Positions 8,047 to 17,822 of a stretch of DNA of 64,000 nt are shown here, piece by piece. Position numbers and translations under genes: made by a program. Source of the stretch: Halomonas gemina (GTDB taxonomy: Bacteria > Pseudomonadota > Gammaproteobacteria > Pseudomonadales > Halomonadaceae); the NCBI RefSeq assembly GCF_023554995.1, contig NZ_JAMJPK010000006.1:186001-250000 (forward strand), written 5' to 3'. How positions within the stretch are numbered: position 1 is the stretch's first letter; every line of letters begins with the position of its first letter. The notes beneath the pieces are model-generated. The model did not search any database, was not told the origin of the DNA, and was given only the letters and a program-made list of their open reading frames with translations.

Positions 8047-9861
8047 TCAGCCGTGGGTCGAATCGGAAAAGCGGTAATAGCGCTCGATGGCGTCGCGGGT
8101 GATAATACCGGAAATCCGCTTCTGCTTCGGCCGGTGACCGTGCTCCACGTAGAGGGCATCCAGCGCCTTGTCGTTGAGCCGCTCGAAGGCCTCGGAAAGC
8201 GTCGCCTGCAGATGGATCGGTGCCATGTCCAGGCGCTGGCCGGGGATCTCCAGCAGGTCCAACAGGGCGCTGTCGTCCTCCGACTCGGGCGCGTCGTGCT
8301 CCAGCAGCCAGCGGGCCAGGTCGGCCGCCTTGAGCGCCAGGGTCGGCTTGTCGTCCGTGGAACGCTCGATCAGCACCCAGGCAGGATTGGACTCGAGCAG
8401 GGCACTGGCCTGATCACGGGTCACCATGCGCGAGGTGCGCACCAGGCGACGCTCCATCACCGCCGGGACCGAGACCCGGGACAGCGCCTGCATCAGGGGC
8501 TGCTGTAGCGGGTGCAGCCCCTGACGGGTCTGGGTGAGGAAGAAACCTTGAGTACGCCCCAGCTGTCTCGCCGTGAGGCCGGCCACCACCACCGCCAGCA
8601 TCCCCGGCATGATGATGCCGGGATTATGGGTGAGCTCGAGCAGGGCCATCAGCGCCGCCAGGGGCGCCTGCAGCACGGCCCCCATCATGGCGGCCATGCC
8701 CAGCAGGGCATAGACCTCGGGTGCCGAGGCCCCCACCGGCAGCAGGGCCTGGCCGGCCAGGCCACACAGGACACCAGCCGCGCCGCCGACCACCAGGATG
8801 GGGCCGATGATGCTGATCGGGATGCCGCAGGCCACGGTGAAGGCCGTGAGCAGCAGCTTGCCGATGGCCACCGCCAGCAGCACGTCCACCGCGACGGCCC
8901 CGCCCAGCGCCAGCTGCAGCGTGTCATAGCCCATACCCTGCACCTCGGGGTACCACCAGGCGACGCCGGCCACCGCCAGCGCCGCCAGCGCGAAGCGCAG
9001 CGCCATGGGCAGGCGCTGAAGCCGCTCGTGCCCCCGGGCCACGCGCACGAAGAGGGCCGCCAGCAGCCCGATCAGCAGGGCACTGACCAGAATCCAGGGC
9101 AGGTCCAGCAAGGATCTCAGGTGCAGGTCGGGGATGCCGATGGCGGGTTCGGGCCCGTAGACCAGCTGAGCCACCACGGCGCCCATGGAGGAGGCCAGGA
9201 TCACCGGCATGAAGCCGATGATGGTGTACTCCATCATCACCACTTCCATGGCGAAGATGACCCCGGCAATGGGCGTATTGAACGAGGCCGAAATGCCCGC
9301 CGCCGTGCCGCAGGCCACCAGCACCCTGAGGCTGTTGTGGGGCAGGCGCAGATACTGCCCCAAGCCGGTGGAGGCCGCCGCCCCCAGGTGGATGGCCGGC
9401 CCCTCGCGACCTGCGGAAAGGCCACCGATCACCGACACCACGCCTACCCACCACTGGGTCAGCCAGTTGCGCAGCGGAAAGCGTCCCTGATGATAGGTCA
9501 GCCGGTCGATGACGTGAACCACGCCGATACGCCGTCCCTCCGGCGGCAGGCGAAGGAGCCACAGACCGATCAGGGCCGCCGCGGCCAGGGGCATCAGCAC
9601 CCGCAGGACCGACGGCAGGGCCTCGAAGGCCTCGGGGTCGCCGCCGGGAAACAGCAGCATGCCGCCCAGCGACAGCAGCAGGCGAAACACCACCATCAGC
9701 CCGCCCGTCACCAGACCCGATACCACCCCCAGCACGCAGAGCTGCGGCAGGGCATCGACGTTGGCCAGCTTGCGACGGAAACCCTCCAGGCTGAAGTCGG
9801 GTAGCGAGAGACGCGGCACGGCGACGATCCTGTTCGGCCTTGCGGGGGAAGACCCGCCCAT
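8047..9861 (-). CDS. ClC-family chloride channel with C-terminal CBS pair
   Basis: The 604-residue polytopic membrane protein has a ClC core of about residues 30-440 and a CBS-like regulatory tail of about 450-600. The gating motif is intact: GREGPAIH at 151-158, with Glu153 matching E148 of E. coli Clc[16 protein letters not shown] follows at 194-208. There the position of the intracellular proton glutamate (E203) is Val207, as in eukaryotic ClC channels. The serine motif GSGIP is replaced by GVVHVID. A passive chloride conductance rather than Cl-/H+ exchange is therefore plausible. The start may be a few residues downstream. It is divergent from argC with only 81 bp between. Confidence 0.85.
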   Translation of the reverse strand: MGGSSPARPNRIVAVPRLSLPDFSLEGFRRKLANVDALPQLCVLGVVSGLVTGGLMVVFRLLLSLGGMLLFPGGDPEAFEALPSVLRVLMPLAAAALIGLWLLRLPPEGRRIGVVHVIDRLTYHQGRFPLRNWLTQWWVGVVSVIGGLSAGREGPAIHLGAAASTGLGQYLRLPHNSLRVLVACGTAAGISASFNTPIAGVIFAMEVVMMEYTIIGFMPVILASSMGAVVAQLVYGPEPAIGIPDLHLRSLLDLPWILVSALLIGLLAALFVRVARGHERLQRLPMALRFALAALAVAGVAWWYPEVQGMGYDTLQLALGGAVAVDVLLAVAIGKLLLTAFTVACGIPISIIGPILVVGGAAGVLCGLAGQALLPVGASAPEVYALLGMAAMMGAVLQAPLAALMALLELTHNPGIIMPGMLAVVVAGLTARQLGRTQGFFLTQTRQGLHPLQQPLMQALSRVSVPAVMERRLVRTSRMVTRDQASALLESNPAWVLIERSTDDKPTLALKAADLARWLLEHDAPESEDDSALLDLLEIPGQRLDMAPIHLQATLSEAFERLNDKALDALYVEHGHRPKQKRISGIITRDAIERYYRFSDSTHG

Positions 9862-9942
9862 CTGGGTAGGTCGCGTCTCTCTTGTGTATCATATCCGGGG
9901 ACACTGGTCCCAGCGTCACGTCACCAACCCCAGGAGGCCATC

Positions 9943-10977
9943 GTGATCAAGGTCGGAATCGTCGGCGGCACCGGTTACACCGGCGTCGAACTGCTCAGGC
10001 TGCTGGCCCGTCACCCGGACGTGGCGGTGAACGCCATCACCTCGCGCTCCGAGGCCGGCATGGCCGTCAGCGAGCTCTATCCCAACCTGCGCGGCCACTA
10101 TGACGACCTGGCCTTCAGCGAGCCCGATGCCGACCGGCTGGCCCGCTGCGATGCCGTCTTCTTCGCCACCCCCCACGGCGTGGCCCATGCCCTGGCCGGC
10201 GAGCTGCTCGAGAGAGGCACCCGGGTCATCGACCTCTCGGCCGACTTCCGGCTGCGTGATACCGAGGAGTGGGCCCACTGGTACGGCCAGCCCCACGGGG
10301 CGCCCGAACTGCTCGGCGAGGCGATCTACGGCCTGCCCGAGGTCAACCGCGAGCATATCCGCCAGGCACGACTGATCGCCGTGCCCGGCTGCTATCCCAC
10401 CGCCGTGCAGCTCGGCCTGCTGCCGCTGCTGGAGGCGGGCATGATCGATGCCGATCATGTCATCGCCGACTGCAAGTCCGGGGTGACCGGTGCCGGCCGC
10501 GGCGCCAAGGTGCCGTCGCTGCTGGCCGAGGCCAGCGAGTCCATGAAGGCCTATGGCGCCTCGGGCCACCGCCACCTGCCGGAGATCCGCCAGGGGCTGG
10601 CCGATGCCGCCGGAGGCCCGGTGGGCCTGACCTTCGTGCCCCACCTGACGCCGATGATCCGCGGCATCCACGCCACCCTCTATGGCCGCCTGACCGCCGA
10701 CCCCGGCGACCTCCAGGCGCTCTTCGAGCGGCGCTTCGCCAGAGAGCCCTTCGTCGACGTGATGCCGGCCGGCAGCCATCCCGAGACACGCAGCGTCAAG
10801 GGGGCCAACCTCTGCCGCCTGGCCGTGCACCGTCCCGGTGACGGCGACACCGTGGTGGTGCTCTCGGTGATCGACAACCTGGTCAAGGGCGCCTCGGGGC
10901 AGGCCGTGCACAACCTCAACCTGATGTTCGGCCTCGACGAGCTGGCCGGCCTCGACGCCCCGGCCATCATGCCCTGA
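9943..10977 (+). CDS. argC: N-acetyl-gamma-glutamyl-phosphate reductase
   Basis: The 344-residue enzyme makes N-acetylglutamate semialdehyde from the acyl phosphate with NADPH, step three of arginine synthesis. The dinucleotide-binding [18 protein letters not shown] begins at residue 4. The catalytic Cys150 lies in [17 protein letters not shown], and GHRHLPEI and HLTPMIRGI are also conserved. The start is GTG at 9943, with CAGGAGG seven bases upstream deciding it. It is the first rightward gene after a run of leftward genes. A strong hairpin follows it. Confidence 0.96.
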   Translation: MIKVGIVGGTGYTGVELLRLLARHPDVAVNAITSRSEAGMAVSELYPNLRGHYDDLAFSEPDADRLARCDAVFFATPHGVAHALAGELLERGTRVIDLSADFRLRDTEEWAHWYGQPHGAPELLGEAIYGLPEVNREHIRQARLIAVPGCYPTAVQLGLLPLLEAGMIDADHVIADCKSGVTGAGRGAKVPSLLAEASESMKAYGASGHRHLPEIRQGLADAAGGPVGLTFVPHLTPMIRGIHATLYGRLTADPGDLQALFERRFAREPFVDVMPAGSHPETRSVKGANLCRLAVHRPGDGDTVVVLSVIDNLVKGASGQAVHNLNLMFGLDELAGLDAPAIMP

Positions 10978-10999
10978 GCCGCACTGCACGCGGCTCACT

Positions 11000-11029
11000 C
11001 CCCAGCAAAAGTTGACCCTTTTGCTGGGG
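11000..11029 (+). terminator. Hairpin after argC, overlapping an alternative hairpin
   Basis: Perfect 12-bp arms CCCCAGCAAAAG (11000-11011) and CTTTTGCTGGGG (11018-11029) enclose the loop TTGACC. There is no T-run after it, so termination efficiency is uncertain. The last four bases of the right arm also begin a second hairpin, GGGGATT-GTGGAT-AATCCCC (11026-11045). The two structures exclude each other. The second one carries a perfect DnaA box. Confidence 0.6.
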
Positions 11030-11082
11030 ATTGTGGATAATCCCCCCAGGCAAGACATTCATCGATCCAGGGGAGGTCACCC

Positions 11083-11436
11083 ATGAGCGGTGCCGAATCC
11101 TTCGTTCCCACCCCCTTGTTGCTCTCGGACGGGGCCCGTGCCCGTCTCGCGGCGCTCATCGAGGAACAGGGCAACCCCCGGCTCAAGCTGCGGGTCTACG
11201 TCACCGGTGGTGGCTGCTCGGGCTTTCAGTACGGCTTCGACTTCGCCGAGGAGGTCGCCGACGACGACACCCTCGTCGAGTTCGGCCAGGTGGCCCTGGT
11301 GGTCGACCCGCTCTCCTACCAGTACCTCGTCGGCTCCACCGTTGACTACGAGGAGGGGCTCGCCGGTGCTCGCTTCCTGGTGCAGAATCCCAACGCCACC
11401 ACCACCTGCGGCTGCGGTGCCTCCTTCATGGTCTGA
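11083..11436 (+). CDS. erpA: Iron-sulfur cluster insertion protein ErpA
   Basis: The 117-residue A-type carrier delivers Fe-S clusters to apo-targets, including isoprenoid-synthesis enzymes. The three ligand cysteines are Cys45 in [13 protein letters not shown] and Cys109/Cys111 in [10 protein letters not shown]. The length and the acidic FAEEVADDD segment fit ErpA better than IscA. A strong Shine-Dalgarno (AGGGGAGG) precedes the ATG. It stands alone between argC and the amino acid transporter. The hairpin switch-like sequence just upstream may influence its expression. Confidence 0.94.
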   Translation: MSGAESFVPTPLLLSDGARARLAALIEEQGNPRLKLRVYVTGGGCSGFQYGFDFAEEVADDDTLVEFGQVALVVDPLSYQYLVGSTVDYEEGLAGARFLVQNPNATTTCGCGASFMV

Positions 11437-11550
11437 CCCCCAGCGTTGGCTCAGCGGCGACAGCACGCTTTTCCCTCCACTTGACGCTTCCCCGGGAACT
11501 CGCCATGGTTTAAGGCGTAATCCACAACAAATTCTTCCATGGGGAATTAT

Positions 11551-12318
11551 ATGAAACGCCAACTGAAGACCGCCTCCCTGGCCGCCAGCGTCGCTTTCGG
11601 GCTGGGGCTTTCCGGTGTGGCCAGCGCCGATGACCATGTCCTCGAGGTCGTCACCGACCCCAGCTTCGTGCCCTTCGAGATGATGGACCAGGAGACCGGC
11701 GAGATGGTCGGCTTCGACATGGACATCATCAGCGAACTGGCCGAGCGTGCCGGCTTCGAATACAACCTGCGCACCATGGACTTCAACGGCATCATCCCCG
11801 CCGTGCAGACCGGCAACGTCGATATCGCCATCGCCGGGATCACGATCACCGAGGAACGTGCCGAAATCGTCGATTTCTCCGACCCCTACTACGACAGCGG
11901 CCTGCGCATCCTGGTCGGCGCCAACGACGACAGCGTCGAGGAGCTCGAGGACCTGAAGGGCAAGAAGATCGGTACCAAGGTCGGCTCCACCAGCTACGAC
12001 TTCCTCGAGGAGAACCTCGGCGACGAGGCCGATATCACCCCCTACCCGGGCAGCAGCGACATGTACATGGCCCTGCTCGGCGGCAGCGTCGATGCCGTCT
12101 TCTACGACGCTCCCAACGTAGGCTACTTCTCCAAGACCCGCGGCGAGGGCCGCGTCAAGGTCGTGGGGGACCTCTACGAGGGGCAGCAGTACGGCATCGT
12201 CTTCGTCAAGGACAGCGAGTGGGTCGAGCCCGTCAACGAGGCCCTGGCCGAGATGAAGGAGGACGGTACCTACGACGAGCTCCACGAGAAATGGTTCGGC
12301 AGCGCCAGCGACGAGTGA
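11551..12318 (+). CDS. glnH: Periplasmic amino acid-binding protein (GlnH type)
   Basis: The 255-residue protein is a family-3 solute-binding protein with a Sec signal peptide ([19 protein letters not shown], cleavage near ASA-DD). The mature part starts with the typical [12 protein letters not shown] and continues [16 protein letters not shown], with [20 protein letters not shown] carrying ligand-binding residues. The start at 11551 is chosen because GGGGA sits five bases upstream; an ATG at 11539 would place that sequence inside the gene. It is followed by a permease and ATPase, making a complete polar amino acid importer. Glutamine is a guess from similarity, and glutamate, histidine or another polar amino acid is possible. 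Confidence 0.87.
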   Translation: MKRQLKTASLAASVAFGLGLSGVASADDHVLEVVTDPSFVPFEMMDQETGEMVGFDMDIISELAERAGFEYNLRTMDFNGIIPAVQTGNVDIAIAGITITEERAEIVDFSDPYYDSGLRILVGANDDSVEELEDLKGKKIGTKVGSTSYDFLEENLGDEADITPYPGSSDMYMALLGGSVDAVFYDAPNVGYFSKTRGEGRVKVVGDLYEGQQYGIVFVKDSEWVEPVNEALAEMKEDGTYDELHEKWFGSASDE

Positions 12319-12431
12319 GGCACACCGCTCCCTGATCGCGCGGGGTCGGGTCGAATGACCCGGCCCCGCTGCGTTGCGAACCCCGACACGCTCGCCCTGT
12401 CGTCATCCCTGCGTCTTGACGGAGAAACCTT

Positions 12432-13103
12432 GTGGACGTCACCTTCCAATTCGACTGGCAGGCGGCCTTCGCCTCCATCCCCTTCCTGCTGAAGGGCATT
12501 CCCTACACCCTGCTGATCTCCTTTGGCGGCCTGGCCATCGGTTTTTTAATCGGCATCCTCTTCGGCCTGCTGCGGATCAGCCCCTTCGCCTGGCTGCGTA
12601 TCCCGGCCGTGACCTACATCGAGATCTTCCGCGGCACCCCGGTGCTGGTGCAGGTGCTGTTCATCTTCTATGGCCTGCCCCAGCTCCTCGGCGGGCCGAT
12701 CAACGCCCTGGTGGCCGGTATCGTCGCCATCGCCGTCAACTCCGGCGCCTACATCTCCGAGATCGTGCGTGGCGGCGTGCAGTCCATCGAGCGCGGCCAG
12801 CGCGAGGCGGGCCTGTCACTCGGCCTGTCGCGACGCCAGACCTTCCGCTACATCATCTGGCCCCAGGCCTTCCGGCGCATGATCCCGGCACTGGGCAACC
12901 AGGGCATTATCAGCATCAAGGACACCTCGCTGTTCTCGGTGATCGGGGTCGGTGAGCTGGTCCGTCAGGGCCAGGTCTATATCGCCACCACCTTCAATGC
13001 CCTGGAGGTCTATCTGATGGTCGCCCTGCTCTACCTGGTGATCACCCTGACCCTTTCGTTTGCGCTGCGCCAGCTGGAGCGCAGGGGCCTGGTCGGACAA
13101 TAA
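12432..13103 (+). CDS. glnP: Amino acid ABC transporter permease (GlnP type)
   Basis: The 223-residue inner-membrane permease of the His/Glu/Gln family has about five transmembrane helices. FAWLRIPAVTYIEIFRGTPVLVQVLFIFYGLP is the family signature region. The EAA loop, EAGLSLGLSRRQTFRYIIWPQAFRRMIPALGNQ, contacts the ATPase. It probably works as a homodimer, since only one permease gene is present. The start is GTG at 12432. It lies between the binding protein and the ATPase gene, 12 bp from the latter. Confidence 0.93.
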   Translation: MDVTFQFDWQAAFASIPFLLKGIPYTLLISFGGLAIGFLIGILFGLLRISPFAWLRIPAVTYIEIFRGTPVLVQVLFIFYGLPQLLGGPINALVAGIVAIAVNSGAYISEIVRGGVQSIERGQREAGLSLGLSRRQTFRYIIWPQAFRRMIPALGNQGIISIKDTSLFSVIGVGELVRQGQVYIATTFNALEVYLMVALLYLVITLTLSFALRQLERRGLVGQ

Positions 13104-13115
13104 GGAAAGCGCGAC

Positions 13116-13889
13116 ATGAACCAAGACAAGTCCCCTTCCGGCGCAGACCCCATCGTGCGCCTGGAGAAAGTCAACAAGCACTTCGGTGAGCTGCATGTGC
13201 TGAAGGATATCGACCTGGAGATCTCGCCCGGGGAAGTGGTGGTGATCGTCGGTGCCAGCGGTTCGGGCAAGTCGACGCTGATCCGCTGCGTCAACGGCCT
13301 CGAGGAGTTCCAGCAGGGCCATATCGAGGTCGACGGCAACGAGCTACTGCCCCATGGCAAGGCCGGCCAGGCGCTGCAGAAGATCCGTACCGAGGTCGGC
13401 ATGGTCTTCCAGCAGTTCAATCTCTTCCCGCACCTAAGCGTGCTCGACAACGTGACCCTGGCGCCCATGAAGGTACGCGGCTGGAGCCGTGCGGATGCCA
13501 CCGAGACGGCCGAACGGCTGCTCGAGCGGGTGGGCATCAGCGACCAGGCGGCCAAGCATCCCGGGCAGCTCTCAGGCGGTCAGCAGCAGCGGGTGGCCCT
13601 GGCGCGTGCCCTGGCGATGGAGCCGCGCCTGATGCTGTTCGACGAGCCGACCTCCGCGCTCGACCCGGAGATGATCGGCGAGGTCCTCGATGCCATGCGT
13701 GAGCTGGCGAAAGAGGGCATGACCATGATGATCGTGACCCACGAGATGGGCTTCGCCCGGGAGGTCGCCGACCGGGTGATCTTCATCCACCAGGGCGAGA
13801 TCGCCGAGGAGGGTCCACCCGAGGAGGTCCTCGATCATCCCCGCAACAAGCCGACCCAGCAGTTCCTGTCGAGGGTTCTCAAGCACTGA
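13116..13889 (+). CDS. glnQ: Amino acid ABC transporter ATPase (GlnQ type)
   Basis: The 257-residue ABC subunit energises the upstream permease. Walker A is GASGSGKS at 46-53, the Q-loop lies in [13 protein letters not shown], the signature is LSGGQQQR at 152-159, Walker B is LMLFDEP at 172-178, and the H-loop is [18 protein letters not shown]. The best match is the polar amino acid class (GlnQ/HisP). It is the last gene of the operon and is followed 25 bp later by a textbook terminator. Confidence 0.95.
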   Translation: MNQDKSPSGADPIVRLEKVNKHFGELHVLKDIDLEISPGEVVVIVGASGSGKSTLIRCVNGLEEFQQGHIEVDGNELLPHGKAGQALQKIRTEVGMVFQQFNLFPHLSVLDNVTLAPMKVRGWSRADATETAERLLERVGISDQAAKHPGQLSGGQQQRVALARALAMEPRLMLFDEPTSALDPEMIGEVLDAMRELAKEGMTMMIVTHEMGFAREVADRVIFIHQGEIAEEGPPEEVLDHPRNKPTQQFLSRVLKH

Positions 13890-13914
13890 TCCACCCTCAC
13901 GTGCACCGTCACGG

Positions 13915-13948
13915 AAAGGCCCTGTCGTTATCGACAGGGCCTTTTTTT
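13915..13948 (+). terminator. Intrinsic terminator of the glnHPQ operon
   Basis: The stem GGCCCTGTCG / CGACAGGGCC (13918-13927 and 13932-13941) with loop TTAT is extended by AAA/TTT pairs and followed by seven T residues. It marks the left edge of the candidate origin region. Confidence 0.92.
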
Positions 13949-14400
13949 GCCTGTGGACAGAAAAATCGGAAAACCCGGTCCGATCGCACGACAACCCCCG
14001 TCACGCGGGGCAATGGAAGGATCACGGCAGGGTGTTCACCGTCATGGTGACAAGCCGGGTAGGCAGCGGTGGACAAGCGGTGTCCGAATCGGGCTGTGGA
14101 CAAGCGAGCTTTCCGTCCACAGGATCCCGACACCTCATACGCAGCCAGTCACCCTCCTGTCCCGCCAGGCGTCAACAACGCAACCTTCTGAAAAAAATGA
14201 GGTTAATGCGGTTATCCACGGAAAATGTCCACACCAGTAGTTACTACCACAACAGAACTTCTCTTTTATATTCTGTTTTATTGTATTGGAGTGCAGCAGT
14301 GACCATCGGTAAGGGCAATCGGATGTGGAAAACCCTGACGATTACCCACAGGAGGTTTATACTGGCCCGCTGATTTCCACTCCTGACTGCAACATCGGCG
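13949..14400. other. Candidate chromosomal origin (oriC) beside mnmG
   Basis: No gene is supported in this gap. It holds a cluster of DnaA-box-like 9-mers against TTATCCACA. Four match at eight of nine positions: TGTGGACAA (14095-14103, reverse), TTATCCACG (14212-14220), TGTGGAAAA (14324-14332, reverse) and TTACCCACA (14342-14350). Weaker ones lie at 13952, 14068, 14113 and 14225. A run rich in A and T (about 14240-14290) lies among them and could be the unwinding element. Three GATC sites are present. Origins next to gidA/mnmG are known in gammaproteobacteria, and here the assignment is inference from composition and context. Confidence 0.6.
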
Positions 14401-14421
14401 CCATGCGCCAAGAGGTGACCC

Positions 14422-16326
14422 TTGGAGTACCCCGACCGCTTTGACGTCATCGTCATCGGCGGCGGCCATGCCGGAACCGAAGCCGCCCTGGCCTCGGCCC
14501 GCATGGGCTGCCGGACCCTGCTGCTGACCCACAACATCGAGACCCTCGGCCAGATGTCCTGCAATCCCGCCATCGGCGGGATCGGCAAGAGCCATCTGGT
14601 CAAGGAGATCGATGCCCTGGGCGGTGCCATGGGCCTGGCAACCGACCTGGGCGGTATCCAGTTTCGCGTGCTCAATGCCCGCAAGGGACCGGCGGTACGT
14701 GCCACCCGGGCCCAGGCCGACCGGGTGCGCTACAAGGCGGCGATTCGCACCATGCTGGAGACCCAGGCCAACCTGACGCTCTTCCAGCAGGCGGCGGGCG
14801 ACCTGATCGTCGAGGGTGATACCGTGCGCGGCGTGGTCACCGAGACCGGTATCCGCTTCCTGGCCGAGACCGTGGTGCTGTGTACCGGCACCTTCCTCGG
14901 CGGGGTGATCCATATCGGCCTCGACACCAGCCGTGGCGGCCGTGCCGGTGACCCGCCCTCCAATGCCCTAGCCGAACGGCTTCGGGCGCTGCCGTTCCGG
15001 GTCGACCGCCTGAAGACGGGAACCCCCCCCCGGCTCGACGCCAAGAGCGTGGATTTCTCTCGCCTCGAGGAGCAGCCCGGCGACAGCCCGACGCCGGTGA
15101 TGTCCTACCTCGGCAACCGCGGGATGCACCCCCGGCAGGTAAGCTGCCATATCGCGCACACCAACGAGCGCACCCACGAGATCATCCTCGCCAACCTGGA
15201 CCGTTCGCCGATGTACTCGGGGGTGATCGAGGGGGTCGGGCCACGCTACTGCCCCTCCATCGAGGACAAGGTGCATCGCTTCGCCGACAAGGCGAGCCAC
15301 CAGGTGTTCATCGAGCCGGAAGGCCTCGACACCCACGAGCTCTACCCCAACGGGATCTCCACCTCGCTGCCCTTTGACGTCCAGCTGCAGGTGGTCCGCT
15401 CCATCGCCGGGCTGGAGAACGCCCATATCACCCGGCCGGGCTACGCCATCGAGTACGACTTCTTTGATCCCCGTGACCTGCGTCACTCGCTGGAAACGAA
15501 GTTTATCCACAACCTCTATTTCGCCGGCCAGATCAACGGCACCACCGGCTACGAGGAAGCGGGGGCCCAGGGGCTGCTGGCCGGCCTCAATGCCGCACGG
15601 CGGGCCCGTGGACGGGAGGCCTGGTCACCACGGCGAGACGAGGCCTACCTCGGCGTGCTGGTCGATGACCTGATTACCCTGGGCACCAGGGAGCCCTACC
15701 GGATGTTCACCTCACGGGCCGAATACCGCCTGCTGCTGCGCGAGGACAACGCCGACATGCGTCTCACCGAAACCGGTCGCGAACTGGGACTGGTGGATGA
15801 TGCCCGCTGGTCGGCCTTTGCGGCCAAGCGTGAGGCCGTGGAGCGCGAGAGCGCGCGGCTGCGGGCCAGCTGGGTGCAGCCGGGAACCCCGGCGGCCGCC
15901 CGGGTCGAGGTCAGGACCGGCACGCCGCTGGCGCGCGAGTACAGCCTCATGGACCTGCTGCGGCGCCCGGAACTCGCCTATGGCGACCTCGCCGACCTGC
16001 CCGGCATCGAGGGCCAGGCGGTCGAGGACGAGGCGGTGGCCGACCAGGTGCAGATCCAGGCCAAGTACCAGGGCTACATCGCGCGACAGCAGAACGAGAT
16101 CGATAAGCTCAAGCGCCACGAGGCCACGCCGCTGCCGGACGATCTCGACTACCAGCGCGTCGAGGGGCTCTCCAACGAGATCCTCCAGAAGCTCGAGGAG
16201 GCCCGCCCCGAGACCCTGGCCCAGGCGGGACGCATCTCCGGCGTGACCCCCGCAGCGGTCTCGATCCTGCTGATCCATCTAAAGAAGCGGCGGCTGCTCG
16301 ATGACAGCCGGGCGGCCAGCGCATGA
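14422..16326 (+). CDS. mnmG: tRNA U34 carboxymethylaminomethyl-modifying enzyme MnmG (GidA)
   Basis: The 634-residue FAD enzyme works with MnmE to modify the wobble uridine of several tRNAs. The FAD-binding motif [10 protein letters not shown] starts at residue 13. The signatures [20 protein letters not shown] and [20 protein letters not shown] are complete, and the helical C-terminal domain that binds MnmE is present. The start is an uncommon TTG at 14422, supported by AAGAGGTG six bases upstream and by the family N-terminus ([16 protein letters not shown]). It is the first gene after the candidate origin and overlaps rsmG by four bases. mnmE is not in this window. Confidence 0.96.
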   Translation: MEYPDRFDVIVIGGGHAGTEAALASARMGCRTLLLTHNIETLGQMSCNPAIGGIGKSHLVKEIDALGGAMGLATDLGGIQFRVLNARKGPAVRATRAQADRVRYKAAIRTMLETQANLTLFQQAAGDLIVEGDTVRGVVTETGIRFLAETVVLCTGTFLGGVIHIGLDTSRGGRAGDPPSNALAERLRALPFRVDRLKTGTPPRLDAKSVDFSRLEEQPGDSPTPVMSYLGNRGMHPRQVSCHIAHTNERTHEIILANLDRSPMYSGVIEGVGPRYCPSIEDKVHRFADKASHQVFIEPEGLDTHELYPNGISTSLPFDVQLQVVRSIAGLENAHITRPGYAIEYDFFDPRDLRHSLETKFIHNLYFAGQINGTTGYEEAGAQGLLAGLNAARRARGREAWSPRRDEAYLGVLVDDLITLGTREPYRMFTSRAEYRLLLREDNADMRLTETGRELGLVDDARWSAFAAKREAVERESARLRASWVQPGTPAAARVEVRTGTPLAREYSLMDLLRRPELAYGDLADLPGIEGQAVEDEAVADQVQIQAKYQGYIARQQNEIDKLKRHEATPLPDDLDYQRVEGLSNEILQKLEEARPETLAQAGRISGVTPAAVSILLIHLKKRRLLDDSRAASA

Positions 16327-16979
16327 CGTCAGGCGCGGGGATCGTCGAGGCGCGCCTCGATGGCGGACTGGCGGCGCTGGGCATCGCCGTGGATGGTGAG
16401 CAGCGGCATCGGCTGCTGGCGCTGGTGGCACTGTTGCACAAGTGGAACCGCGCCTATAACCTCACCGCGGTACGCACGCCGGAGGAGATGGTGACCCGCC
16501 ACCTCCTCGACAGTGCCGCGGTGCTGCCCTTCGTCCGGGGCCCCGAACTGCTCGACGTGGGCTCGGGACCGGGCCTGCCGGGACTGGTGCTGGCGATCCT
16601 CGAGCCGACGCTCTCGGTCACGCTGCTCGACAGCAACGGCAAGAAGGTGCGCTTCCAGCGCCAGGCCGTGATGGAGCTGGGCCTTGGCAACGTCACCCCG
16701 GTTCAGGCCAGGGTCGAAGCCTTCGAGCCCGCCGCCGGGGGCTATTCCCAGGTGATCTCGCGAGCCTTCTCGAGCCTGGGCGACTTCATCGCGCTGACCG
16801 CGCGCCTGGTGGCCCCCGATGGTGAATGGCTGGCCATGAAGGGGCCCGCCGTGGATGATGAACTGGCCGGACTGCCCGAGGAGATCAGCGTGGCGGCACG
16901 ACACGACCTCGCGGTGCCCTATTCAAACGGCAGCCGGCAGCTCGTGGTCCTCCGGCACCGGGATGTGACCCAGGCCTGA
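16323..16979 (+). CDS. rsmG: 16S rRNA m7G527 methyltransferase RsmG (GidB)
   Basis: The 218-residue SAM-dependent enzyme methylates G527 of 16S rRNA in the 530 loop. [26 protein letters not shown] is the conserved N-terminal block, and [17 protein letters not shown] is the SAM motif. [11 protein letters not shown] and the late AMKGP motif are also present. Its ATG overlaps the mnmG stop (ATGA), so translation is probably coupled. It is followed 37 bp later by parA, the classical gidAB-parAB order. Confidence 0.95.
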   Translation: MTSGAGIVEARLDGGLAALGIAVDGEQRHRLLALVALLHKWNRAYNLTAVRTPEEMVTRHLLDSAAVLPFVRGPELLDVGSGPGLPGLVLAILEPTLSVTLLDSNGKKVRFQRQAVMELGLGNVTPVQARVEAFEPAAGGYSQVISRAFSSLGDFIALTARLVAPDGEWLAMKGPAVDDELAGLPEEISVAARHDLAVPYSNGSRQLVVLRHRDVTQA

Positions 16980-17016
16980 CCCAGAGGCGTCTGTTTCCCC
17001 AGCAAGGGAGTTGCCC

Positions 17017-17787
17017 GTGACCAAGATCATAGCCTTGACCAACCAGAAGGGCGGCGTGGGCAAGACCACCACCGCCGTCAACCTCGCCGCCAGCCTGGCG
17101 GCGCTGGACCGCCGCGTGCTGCTGGTCGACCTGGATCCCCAGGGCCATGCCACCATGGGCAGCGGCGCCGACAAGCATGATCTGGATGGCAGCGTACTCG
17201 ACGTAGTGCTGGGCGAGAAACGGCCTACCGAGGTGATCCTCGACTGCCCCCAGGCGGGCTATGCGCTGCTGCCCGGCAACGGCGACCTGACCGCCGCCGA
17301 GGTGGAGCTGCTCGACCGCCACGAGGGGCGGGAGCGCTGCCTGGTCAAGGCCCTGGAGGAGGTGGCCGGCGAATATGACGTGGTGCTGATCGACTGCCCA
17401 CCGTCGCTGAACATGCTCACCGTCAATGCCCTGACCGCCGCCGACGGCGTGCTGATCCCGCTGCAGTGCGAATTCTATGCCCTGGAGGGACTGTCGGCGC
17501 TGCTCGATACCGTGGAGCAGATCAAGGATAGCGTGAATCCCCAGATCGAGATCTTCGGGATCCTGCGCACCATGTTCGATGCCCGCAACAGCCTCACCCG
17601 CGACGTCAGCAAGCAACTGCGCGACTACTTCGGCGATGCGCTGCTCAAGACCACCATCCCGCGCAACGTGCGGGTCGCCGAGGCGCCGAGCCACGGGCTC
17701 CCGGTGACCAAGTACGCGCGCTTCTCGCGCGGCAGCCAGGCCCACCGGGTGCTGGCCAAGGAACTGATTCGGCGCCTGTCGCTGTAG
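17017..17787 (+). CDS. parA: Chromosome-partitioning ATPase ParA (Soj)
   Basis: The 256-residue ATPase has a deviant Walker A motif, KGGVGKTT at 11-18, with the signature lysine of the ParA/MinD family. DVVLIDCPPSLNMLTVNAL is the Walker B region. There is no N-terminal DNA-binding extension, so this is the small chromosomal Soj type. GTG at 17017 is preferred to TTG at 17011 because AAGGGAG lies six bases before it. It acts with ParB to move and organise newly copied origins, fitting its place about 3 kb from the candidate oriC. Confidence 0.95.
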   Translation: MTKIIALTNQKGGVGKTTTAVNLAASLAALDRRVLLVDLDPQGHATMGSGADKHDLDGSVLDVVLGEKRPTEVILDCPQAGYALLPGNGDLTAAEVELLDRHEGRERCLVKALEEVAGEYDVVLIDCPPSLNMLTVNALTAADGVLIPLQCEFYALEGLSALLDTVEQIKDSVNPQIEIFGILRTMFDARNSLTRDVSKQLRDYFGDALLKTTIPRNVRVAEAPSHGLPVTKYARFSRGSQAHRVLAKELIRRLSL

Positions 17788-17822
17788 GTCGGCCGCCGAA
17801 TACCGCTGGTAGTGATGAGGGA

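Noticed and set aside
15503..15511. Perfect DnaA box TTATCCACA inside mnmG
   Set aside because: It encodes part of the conserved KFIHNLYF motif of MnmG, so the match is explained by protein conservation, though it could still bind DnaA.
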